Assembly: GCA_029215795.1 (NCBI GenBank)
Contig: JARDYH010000003.1
Location: forward strand, 259,567,562 to 259,631,561
Length of the DNA: 64,000 bases
Direction: 5' to 3'
Origin: Anniella stebbinsi
Taxonomy: Eukaryota > Chordata > Lepidosauria > Squamata > Anniellidae
The translations under genes and the position numbers were made by a program. This document shows positions 55,304-64,000 of the stretch, one piece after another (position 1 is the first letter of the stretch; the number at the start of each line of letters is the position of its first letter). The notes below the pieces were generated by a model, which saw only the letters and a program-made list of their open reading frames with translations, had not been told where the DNA came from and did no database searches.

Positions 55304-57150
55304 CAACACATTTAAACCTGTGTCTAGACTGTTTCACTTAACACCACCAATGTTTTTTGTTTGTTTGTTTTGTCTTATTTTTACCTGCCCCTGCTCCTGT
55401 GCTTCTTGGCTTTAACTGTAGCATCTTCTTAACCTTTTTAGAACTGCATTACTTCTCAAGGAATAATTTTAATGACCTCCCATGAATGAGTTGGGAATTG
55501 TGTGTATCACTGAGGCCCAAAGCAGTGTCAAATTACTGGGGTGGGTAGGTGTTGGTGTCCCTTACTTTTTGTGGCTGGGGTGACATTAGATAATTTTAGA
55601 TTCTCACCCCACCTTAAGGAGGTATTATGTATTGCTTCACTTCAAGATGTGGCAAGCCAGATCTGCTGAGTGAACAGGACCTCCTGCTCCTTCTGTTGAG
55701 CGATACCCTAGACGTCTGCTCCAAAGTCCTGCCATTATGGGACCACTGTTTGTGGTAGCCTACCTTGCCATAAGGGGCCACGTGGGCTCTAATTTGGCTA
55801 AAAGGCCTTAAAATACATCCCCCAAGGTTGTGTATGTGTGTGTGGAGTGGCTCTTTCCAGCAACGGGTTGGTATGATTTCAGATCCAAAGCTATGCATGT
55901 CAGGGCGAGGAGCAGAGATGGCCCAATCACAAAGAATGAGTTTACCTTAGCAGTGATTTCTATCTGCTGTGACACAGGGTTTTCTGCAACGGATCTCCTG
56001 CTGCGTAGTATTCAACTCTCAAGGAACAATAACAGCACACAGTACTTATGACAATATAAGAATCACTGCAAGCGGTACTTAAAAACTTGCTCAGGAATAA
56101 GAGATTATGGAGGCTGACCAATTGTGAGAAGGCCAAGACATGATTGTCTGTTTTTCCTCCCTTTGCCTGAAGCGACTCTTAAGCACAATAATGTTTCAGA
56201 GTGGGAAGCAATCACTATAGCAACCAAACATGCACCTCTAATAGATAAGAAAAGTTTGTTTGTTTTTCTAAGAAGGAAGAGGGGAAAGGAAGCAGGGCTG
56301 TGCACAGCCCCCGCCCCCTGACTTGACCCGGGCGCTTCGGGGCTTGGCTGCCATGCTTCGGAACCGAAGCCAAAATAAGGTTCACCTTTCCTGCAAAGTG
56401 GGTCAGCCTTTGCAGGTTCCTGGGCACTCTCTGCAAGGGTGTAAGGTAAGATGGGGGCTTTCTCTTTTTCATAGATCTATGGTCGCAAAGTAGAGAAATG
56501 GCCCTTTATGGCCAACATAGTTTGCGGCCATATATCCATGAAAAAGAGAGAGCCCCCACCTTACATTTCATTTGCTGCTCTAATTTATATGGTATAGGTA
56601 AGTCCCAGCAGGAGCAGCAGGTTCGGGGGCTGACCGGGGAGGGGAGGGTTGTCACATGGTCGACCTTGCACCGGCTTTCCTGCATGGGCCAGGGGAACAG
56701 CCTACCACCACCCTGAATCAGCCCAAGATACACCATCATGCTTCAGGACCGATCTGCTTCACTTTGGGGTGCCTCAGGATCAACAAGTATCACCTTGTTT
56801 TCTGGCCAAGGCAGGCTGAATTGGCCCACCTTGCTTTGGATTCAGAGCTTCAGTCCAAGGAAATGCACAGCTCTAGAAGGAAGTACCATAGTTGGGGAGA
56901 GACGGGTGGCTACGGAGCAGTACTTCCTGGGATGGAGATTTAGGTTCTCCTATGGGTGCGCCTTTTTATTGTAAGTAGGACACCAATATTTTAAATAAAT
57001 AAATAAATCCATGTACAGATAACCCTCGTTTTGGAACACTCTTTCATATTTACTGATGTACGTGTCCTCTTAAATTATACCTGCTTCCTGGAAGTTAATG
57101 CATGATCAGCGCACATGGATTCTCTGCATCCCTTTGACAGCGAAAACACT
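55304..57150. other. No gene seen
   Basis: A 20-odd-bp inverted pair (AAGAGAAAGCCCCCATCTTA type, near 56440-56570) brackets a short palindromic block. No coding motif or named repeat was recognised in the rest. Confidence 0.4.
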
Positions 57151-57158
57151 GATATTAC

Positions 57159-58019
57159 TAGGGATGTGTATCGTATCGTTAAAATGTCCAATAATGATAC
57201 AATATGCTCTTTATCGTGCATACGATTAACAATAACGATACGATACAACTTCCTACAATAATCATCAGCGATGATAATTTTCAGCCCGATAATATCGGAT
57301 CATCGGGCTGCCATATAAATAAACCTATAACTTCTGTATTGTCAAAGTTAGAGGCTTGAAACTTGGTCACAGGGCTTATGGGGTATGCCTAAGTATGTGT
57401 ATTAAATTTGAGATTGATCCCTCCAACCCTCAATTTTATATGAATTTATTAAAGATCGTTTCAGTTCTGACAGGTCAGAATGACAGCTCGCCACGTGCGT
57501 TCATTCGGACCTGTCAAAAAGTTGCAGGATCTTTCATAAATTCATATAAAATCGAGGGTTGGAGGGATCGATCTCAAATTTCATACACATGTCTAGCACA
57601 TGTTGCTACACATATGTGTCAAATTTCAGATCAATCCCTCCACCCCTGTATTTTATATGAATTTTTGAAAGATCATGCAACTTTTGACCTGTCAGAACTT
57701 AAACGATCTTTAAGAAATTCATATAAAATCCAGGGTTGGAGGGATCGATCTCATATTTCATACACATACTTAGGCATACCCCATATGCATTGTGACCAAG
57801 TTTCAAGCTTGTAACTTTGAAAATACAGAAGTTATAGGCATTTTTCTTTACAAAATCAGCTCTATAGGGCACAATGGGGCTGCAAATTAAATATCGTATT
57901 TCTGATAATTATCTTGAAGACGATACGGTTCACCTACGATATTATCGGAGACAATCATTTTTTTGGTCCGAAATTACGATAACGATAAAATACGATATTT
58001 TCGGGCGTGCACATCCCTA
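57159..58019. mobile_element. hAT-like foldback element D (861 bp)
   Basis: It starts TAGGGATGTGTATCGTATCG, ends GCGTGCACATCCCTA, and is flanked by perfect 8-bp duplications GATATTAC (57151-57158 and 58020-58027). Subterminal sequence is made of ATCGTATCG and ACGATA units, in place of the GATCG units of A1, B1 and C. Inside are inverted arms, about 57325-57590 against 57595-57840, containing CCTATAACTT, GAGGCTTGAAACTTGGTCAC and GATTGATCCCTCCA motifs. They resemble the ~150-bp units of A1/B1 in order and partly in sequence. No transposase. Confidence 0.9.
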
Positions 58020-58216
58020 GATATTACAACATTGGAAGGATAAACGCTCATCTGCTATAATGCAATAGATTGAGGACCTAACAATGCTTTGAGCATTTGA
58101 ATGGGTGGTGTTCAGAGGCCACTTGTGAATGGAAGCTTATATGGCTATTTGGTCAGCTTCTGTTGAAGTTTATGTATAATTCTTAGAAAGCTGTATTTTC
58201 CTTTGTATGTATGTCT

Positions 58217-58218
<2 letters not shown>

Positions 58219-58252
<34 letters not shown>
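58219..58252 (+). repeat. (AC)n microsatellite
   Basis: About sixteen AC units, then a second short run to 58270. Confidence 0.95.
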
Positions 58253-58254
<2 letters not shown>

Positions 58255-58417
58255 CTACACACACACACGCCCCATATGTATGCAGTGAATGATATATTCA
58301 AATCCATGTAGCTACCATTTTTCTTTTCCTCCTTTTTGTTTTGTTGATATTGGGCTCTCTTGAAAAGCTCCCCACCCTTGCTGTAAGGCACCCCTTGTGC
58401 CGTCAAAGGGTGACAAA

Positions 58418-58903
58418 TAGAGATGGGTGAACGCACCTGTGTCCAAATCATCGGACACTCGCCCTGCCGCCATTCTCCCCCCCCCCCACGCACACACACT
58501 TGTCATGAGCCCACCCGGCCTCATCCAGAGCCTCCATTTTGCATGACAATAGAGATTCTGGAAATTACGTCATTTCCCCCAGTATATAAATGGCAGCTGT
58601 AAAGGCCCCATTTACGCAAGACTAAAGGCGTGAACATTCATCCCTTTACTCTCACATTAATGGGGCATTTACAGCCACAATTTACACAACAGAGGAAATA
58701 ATGTAATTTCCAGAGTCCCCATTGTCACGCACAGTGGAGGTTCCAGATGAGAACGGATGGCTGCTGGGCACTTGCAGAGCTGGGCGGGCGCTTGACCTGC
58801 AGGCTGCAAACCTGCTGTGGGCATTAAGCTGGGTCTGGGAGGGCAGGTGCTGGGGAGTCTGTCAGAGTCCTGGACCCACTTGGCACCTGGAACAGCTACA
58901 AAG
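58418..58903. repeat. F-family hAT-like element, decayed right tip
   Basis: It starts TAGAGATGGGTGAACGCACC and contains TATATAAATGGCAGCTGTAA and CCCCATTTACGCAAGACTAA. The left flank GTGACAAA resembles GTGATAAA at 58904-58911 (7 of 8), but the right tip no longer reads CATCCCTA. Confidence 0.6.
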
Positions 58904-58915
58904 GTGATAAAAATG

Positions 58916-58917
<2 letters not shown>

Positions 58918-58949
<32 letters not shown>
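58918..58949 (+). repeat. (TA)n microsatellite
   Basis: About fifteen TA units. Confidence 0.95.
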
Positions 58950-58953
<4 letters not shown>

Positions 58954-59589
58954 TAGAGCTAACTTTATGAAATTGATCATAAGCCTGTGGTAGGAAGTGT
59001 CCCAATTGAATGTTTCTTGGATGAGAATTGCTATTCTAGTTGCTTGCAATGGGAAGGAAATACCTCTAAAAAGAAAACTTGACGACAAATCAAAACCAAG
59101 CAAACACAAACACCTCCTTTCCAGACTGCCAGCGGGGTTTTAGATGCCTCAGAGACTCCAATGCGTTGCAGCAGTATAGACCCTTCTCCATAAATGTACA
59201 TATTCAATCACTGCTGAAGTCTGCATATCGCACCGTATCAACTGTCCAAACTGCGTCGTTCACCGAAGAGATCTAAAATACAACTCTGCTGCGGAAGGGA
59301 ACATGCGACCTGTCCAATGATGTAAACTGGCACCCCGACAGCATGGTTTGGAGAGGATTTGCTAAACTGACTTTGCTTCTTTGCTGAGTGCATCTACACT
59401 ATCAGGGTATATTGCTGGCATAGATCCAGAGCAGTTTAATTGTCATGGCTTCTCCCAAAGAATCCCAGGAATTGTAACTTGGTTGGGATCCAACCGGAAT
59501 TGGGACCATGATGTAAGGCGAGAGGGGATTTAATCAATTGAGGCTGATGGCGCCAATGTCATTGGGGCTGTGAAAACACTCTGGAGTTC
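58950..59589. other. No gene seen
   Basis: No coding motif or named repeat. Confidence 0.4.
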
Positions 59590-59695
59590 AGCCAGAACCA
59601 GCCAGAACTCTAAAGCAACTATCCAAGGTACTGAATCTGTTTTAGTGATAGGGTTCAGCACCTTGGATAGCTCCTTTAGAGTTCTGGCTGGGTAT
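59590..59695. repeat. Small foldback (CAGCCAGAACTCTAAAGC type)
   Basis: CAGCCAGAACTCTAAAGCAA...CCAAGGTACTGAATC is matched by an inverted GGTTCAGCACCTTGGATAGC...TTTAGAGTTCTGGCTGG. A second copy lies near 43995-44110. Confidence 0.75.
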
Positions 59696-59814
59696 GACTA
59701 AAACCCAGAAAGGATGCACAGCGCCACTGAAATAGGAGCTCCCACTGGTGAAATCCCCTCTCCCTATATGCTGTGAACCCAGTCAGGATTGGCCTACTTG
59801 CAACTAGCATTTAG

Positions 59815-59838
59815 TGTGTGTGTGTGTGTGTGTGTGTG
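59815..59838 (+). repeat. (GT)n microsatellite
   Basis: About twelve GT units. Confidence 0.9.
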
Positions 59839-60629
59839 GCGGGGGAGACAGCATGCAGGGGCGAATCACATGCTTCATGTCATGCCTACCTCAGCCCTGA
59901 TAAAGCTGCCATCCCACAAATGTCAAGGTGTGATGGCCATTATATAAAGTTCCTTGGAAAGAGAAAAATGATGGGCGGTTGGCTAGACTCACCCATTGGA
60001 ACCACTGTTTTTTGCCATTGTGTTTGAAAAGAGGAGTAACCGGGGGGGGGGGGGGAATGTCTGAATTACAAATCTGGAACGTTAACATGTTTCATTTACT
60101 CTGCAGCATAATGCCCCTCGCGGCTGCTTGACCCATGCTGCTAGGCTTTTGTTATAAATTGTCAGAATAGCAATATCAAACTGTGACACACAGTTGCATT
60201 CAAATCACACACTTGTCTTTTCCCTCTGAAGGGTTTGCTTGTTAGGGAGATGGGCGAGTTATAAATAGGACAACATATAACGAGCCTCATGGCACAGTGA
60301 AGCCTGGAAAGAACGTTCCCCCCCTCGTGCCCATGGGGAGAAGAAGAACGCCTTTAAAGAAAGCTTTCTCGGCTCTACAGTACGGACTGTATCTCTCGCA
60401 GGTTAGATTTTAGAGAAGTTAAGGCGCCGAAGAAATAGGGAAAAGGGGCGGTGGATATTCAGGCAGTTCTGCTGCAGTGGTTGTAGCGTCTATGTCAATT
60501 AGATGCTCTGGAGGAGGTGTGGAAGCAAGTCCATCTCTTCTCCTCCTCCTCCCCCTTCCTCTGTAAGATGTTATGATGTCATGGCACTCTGTGCTCCCCC
60601 GCACCCGATCCTTTATATTGGCTACCATT
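59839..60629. other. No gene seen
   Basis: A poly-G run lies at 60041-60054. Nothing else is assignable. Confidence 0.4.
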
Positions 60630-61005
60630 TGTAGAACTCAGGGTGTGCATAGTTAAACTATGGAATCCACTACCATGTGGTGTGGTGATGGCCACTCATT
60701 CAGATGGCTTTAAAAGGGGTTGGATAAATCCCTGGAGGAGAAGGCTATCAAGGGCTACTAGCCCTGACGGCTTTGTAAGCCTGTGTGCACCAGTTGCTGG
60801 GGAACATGGGTAGGAGGGTGCTGTTGTATCATGTCCTGCTTGTGGGTCCCTGGTCAACAGCTGGTTAAAAACATAAGAAGGGTTATACTGGATCAGACCA
60901 AGGGTCAATTTAGTCGAGCACCCTTGTTTACTGGTTGGCCACTGTGTGAACAGAATGCTGGACTAGGTGGACCTTTGGTCTGATCCAGTATTACCCTTCT
61001 TATTA
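60630..61005 (+). repeat. CR1 LINE 3' region with an inserted inverted fragment
   Basis: TAAACTATGGAATCCACTAC, GATGGCTTTAAAAGGGGTTG, ACACCAGTTGCTG-like and TTTGGTCTGATCCAGTATTA blocks are in order. Between them (60868-60935), AACATAAGAAGGGTTATACT and GGATCAGACCAAGGGTCAAT form an inverted copy of the element's own 3' end. Confidence 0.75.
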
Positions 61006-61118
61006 AGGGAGGCATGGTAGTGCCTTCCTTGTTAAGGCCCATCAGTAAAAAAACACATTCTGCCGTGTTAAAGTGATAATGGGGGGGGGGTCATTCTAAC
61101 AGCCATAAAATCGAAAAT

Positions 61119-61206
61119 GTTTCACCAATCTTTCTGAAATTTACAGGTGCCAGAAAGAAATGTTTGTTTTACATTACCTGAAAATTTCAAGAAGATTGGT
61201 GAAAGA
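61119..61206. repeat. Inverted repeat around TTTCACCAATCTTTCTGAAA
   Basis: TTTCACCAATCTTTCTGAAATTT is paired with the inverted GAAAATTTCAAGAAGATTGG and a following TGAAA. Part of it (20 bases, near 61121-61142) equals, inverted, a unit motif of the giant foldback arms at about 5954-5975. Confidence 0.65.
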
Positions 61207-61573
61207 TTGAGGGAAGGAGAGCAGTTTAAGGTAGAAAAGGAACACAAACCTGTCTCCCTGCTTTTGTCAAATGATTTTGGGTTTGCGAGTTTTGTGCTCA
61301 CGATTTGCATAATTTCTAGAGCCTATTAATTAATCCAGTGGTAAGGTCTTCTTCCTCCTTCACTGTAGTTGGTGGAAAGCTTTTTGTTTTTTAAAAATTC
61401 CCTTCGGTTGACTTTTAAGGACTATTTTTACCTCTCATTCAAGTCAATGCAGAGGCCTTCTTCCCTCATAGCGCGAGGCACACTCTGTAGGGTCGCTCTC
61501 CCCCCTCCCTCCTGCCTTAGAATATTGGGGGGAGTGAAATGGCCGCTGCCTCTATTGCACAGACCTTTTGAGT

Positions 61574-61623
61574 GAAGAAGAAGAAGAAGAAGAAGAAGAA
61601 GAAGAAGAAGAAGAAGAAGAAGA
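61574..61623 (+). repeat. (GAA)n microsatellite
   Basis: About sixteen GAA units. Confidence 0.95.
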
Positions 61624-62024
61624 GTTTCTCTTTTCTCTTCTGGAACATGCTTTCTTTTGGTTCTGAGAGTAATTTGGGCGATCTTCATAAGGCCAGTTGC
61701 TCTTTTGCTCACTGGTGAAGCAGGGTGTGGTTCCTCTGGATCCATGGCAACCTGGTCTTCAAATCTCTCCTGGGAATAGGTGGCTCTATACATTCCTTTC
61801 TATCCCCCCACCCCACTCACACACAGTGTGCTCCTTCCCTCTTTTCTAAGAGTCTGGTCAATGCTGCTATAAAGTTGAAAGCTTCAAACACTTCATTTAA
61901 TTAGTCTGGGCCGGTGTTAAGTTTTAAGTACAATGTTGAAACCTTTCAAAGTGCTTCTGGGCCTATAACGTTGGTTTCGGCCTAGTCACCCTGTTTTTCT
62001 AATAAGATTTAGAAACAGTTAAAC

Positions 62025-62344
62025 TAGGCTGACCATATGAAAAGGAGGACAGGGCTCATGTAACTTCAACATGTGTAGAGAAAAGGGAATTTCAGCCAGT
62101 GTCATTTGTATGCAATTAGTTCCTGGTGAAATTCCCTCTTCATCACAACAGTTAAAGTTGCAGGCACTATACTAAAGTGACCATATACAAAAGAAGGCAG
62201 GGCCCCTGCAACTTTAACTCTTGTGATGAAGAGGGAATTTCACCAGGAACTAATTGCATACAAATTACACTGGCTGAAATTACCTCTTCTCTACAACTGT
62301 TAAAGTTATATGAGCCCTGTCCTCCTTTTCATAAGGTCAGCCTA
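62025..62344. mobile_element. 320-bp hAT-like foldback MITE, copy 10
   Basis: TAGGCTGACCATATG...AAGGTCAGCCTA ends with GTTAAAC on both sides (62018-62024 and 62345-62351). The duplication is a full 8 bp, AGTTAAAC, if the last A of the tip is counted with it. Loop orientation is as in copy 3. Confidence 0.9.
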
Positions 62345-62479
62345 GTTAAACTGTCATGTATTTTGCATAGTGTACACATGCATTTTCTTTCTAATCCTCG
62401 CAGTCTACACTGGCTCCCTTCTGGATGTGTTTTTGGAGGCAGACAACCCCTTTTTTGTTCCAGCAGGCCTTTGGCAAAA

Positions 62480-62660
62480 CATCTGGACCTCTGTCTATAC
62501 CTTTGACTTTTAAATTGTTATGTATTTTAAATGTTTTAAATGCTTTAATATTTAAAAGTATTTAATTATATTTTTAACTTCTATTTATATTTCTCTTTAT
62601 AGGTTTTAACTGTATATGTTTTAGTTTTGTAAGGCTGCCCTGAGGCCCAGCATTGGGCAA
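62480..62660 (+). repeat. LINE 3' end
   Basis: A TTTTAAATTGTTATG-type T-rich 3' UTR followed by AAGGCTGCCCTGAGGCCCAG and GGGCAAAAGGCAGGATACTA, the L2-type terminus with a trinucleotide tail in place of TAAA. Confidence 0.7.
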
Positions 62661-62670
62661 AAGGCAGGAT

Positions 62671-62700
62671 ACTACTACTACTACTAGTAGTAGTAGTAGT
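62671..62700. repeat. Perfect 30-bp palindrome (ACT)5(AGT)5
   Basis: Five ACT units are followed directly by five AGT units, making a perfect palindrome at the LINE tail. Confidence 0.95.
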
Positions 62701-63519
62701 AATGTTTCAGATTTCACTTCTGTATCTGATGTTCTTTTGCATTTACTTTTCTTTATAAACCATTCATATCTTAAGAGTTCTTGTGTGGCATGTTTTCATT
62801 GGTTTAACAAGTTAAAAGGGTAATTCACTGTTTTCATGCTTTTGGTATAAAATCTATTTTCAACAGGCCTAGTAACTTCAAGAGTAACAAGAGTTGGGGA
62901 AAATCCTCAATCTCTTTGCTATCAGAGGCACTGAGTAAGGGACCCTTGGAGATAATTTAGACTGACCCCAACCACAAAACACTATTCCCCCTTCTGAAGA
63001 GATCTGGACCACAGACTACTGAAGACAAACAAAGTAGCAGGCCATAATAACAGTTCTCATGTGGCCATTTGCCTTATGAGGCAGGTGCTCTGCGGGCTAC
63101 CAAATGGAGGGACTAACAGGCCATAAAGTTGCCTGGCTGGGCCTGCCAGAAATCCAGCCTCAACACTCCTGGAAGGTCCATGTTCTATAGCACCTGCTGT
63201 CAGATGAACTTGAGGGAATCCCACCCTCCAACCCTGGGTTTAATTTACTGGCTTCCCCTGGCTGGACCATGCAGGAAACTATAGGGACAGACAGAGCAGG
63301 CATTCATAGCACACATAGAATGCTGAGACTGGCAAATCTAAAAGCAAGTGTGTTGCTTTTCAAGAACCAAGGAAATTTAATGGGTCTTACTTTTGAGTAA
63401 ATATCTAGGGATGGAAATGCAGCCTGTGCAAGAACTGAGTTGGGTGACCATATTTGGGAAACCAAAAAAGAGGACACCTAGTGGGGGGGCAGGAAAATGG
63501 CTTTCTGGGCCACCTTAAA
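62701..63519. other. No gene seen
   Basis: No coding motif or named repeat. A GGGTGACCATATTTGGG motif near 63442 recalls a MITE tip, but the sequence after it does not match that family. Confidence 0.4.
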
Positions 63520-63735
63520 GTCCCCAATTGGAGCGGAGGAGGGGAAAGCATGTCATTCTCACCCCCACCCCACTGCTCCAATCAGGCCCTTTTCTATAAT
63601 GTCTGGGAATGACACGTTTTCCCCTTTTAAGGCCTTGATTGGAGCAGTGGGAGAGAATGACACACCTCCAGAAAGCATGTCATTCCCCCCTGCCACGCTA
63701 ATGGTGGCCTTAAAGGGGAAAGTGTGTAATTCCAG
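63520..63735. repeat. Unclassified repeat with tandem CCTTAAAG...ATTGGAGC blocks
   Basis: Blocks like CACCTTAAAGTCCCCAATTG, AAAGCATGTCATTCTC and AAGGCCTTGATTGGAGCAGT recur in both orientations, with distant counterparts near 51300-51470. Confidence 0.45.
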
Positions 63736-63810
63736 GTCATTATAGACTATTGCATAAAATCCCCCCTGACACCGAGGATAGAACAAAAACCAGGAGAAAT
63801 CTGGGGAAAT

Positions 63811-64000
63811 TCCCGCCTTTTCTCCTCCAAGAAACCCAAGGCGGCATACATAATCCTCCTCCTCTCCATTTCATTCTCACAACAGCAACCCTGTGAGATG
63901 GGTTGGGCTGAGAGTCTGCGACTGGCCCAAAGTCACCCAATGGGTTTCCATGGCCGAGTGGGGAGTAGAACCCGGATCTCCCAGCTCCCAGTCCAGCCAC
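63811..64000 (-). mobile_element. tRNA-derived SINE, copy 4, cut by the window edge
   Basis: The reverse complement of the 48558 SINE, from CCGCCTTTTCTCCTCCAAG to CCAGTCCAGCCAC. The tRNA head continues beyond the window. Confidence 0.85.

Overview
The window looks like non-coding DNA from a squamate reptile (lizard or snake). The evidence is the repeat set: tRNA-derived SINEs with TAAATAAA tails, CR1 and L2 LINE remnants, a Ty1/copia LTR element, many hAT-like foldback MITEs, and abundant (TA)n, (CA)n, (GATA)n and (GAA)n microsatellites. This is a diagnosis from repeat style read by eye; no database search was run. I found no host exon, rRNA, functional tRNA, CRISPR array or bacterial-type operon. 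All recognisable protein-coding sequence is broken retrotransposon sequence.

Layout. 1-5.7 kb: a lone copia-type LTR (1175-1544) inside older LTR-like sequence, a 522-bp hAT-like element with a perfect 8-bp target duplication (2124-2645), and a 320-bp foldback MITE (3648-3967). 5.7-7.9 kb: a 2.19-kb giant foldback element (A1). 9.3-13.8 kb: a Ty1/copia element on the minus strand with both LTRs, 5-bp target duplications and a primer site matching the anticodon arm of initiator tRNA-Met; its reverse-transcriptase core is deleted. 13.8-25.9 kb: MITEs, CR1 and L2 3' ends, and old DNA. 26.0-28.8 kb: a second, full-length 2.86-kb giant foldback (B1), inserted cleanly into a CR1 fossil. 29.4-30.8 kb: two further hAT-like elements 20 bp apart. 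30.9-32.4 kb: a dead 5'-truncated L2. 33-64 kb: more MITEs, SINEs, LINE ends and one more foldback (57159-58019).

The main result is a guild of non-autonomous elements with almost the same outer tips (TAGGGRTGTGCA or TAGRGATGG ... CATCCCTA) and 8-bp target duplications but very different interiors: 1.35-kb arms of tandem units, GC-rich palindromes, or unique DNA. The length of the duplications and the TAGG tips indicate hAT transposase mobilisation in trans; no transposase is in the window. The two giant copies carry their central loop in opposite orientation relative to their tips, as if inversion had occurred between the arms. The arms are built of ~150-bp units arranged in a ~454-bp higher-order repeat. 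I cannot tell from here whether any of these families is already catalogued.
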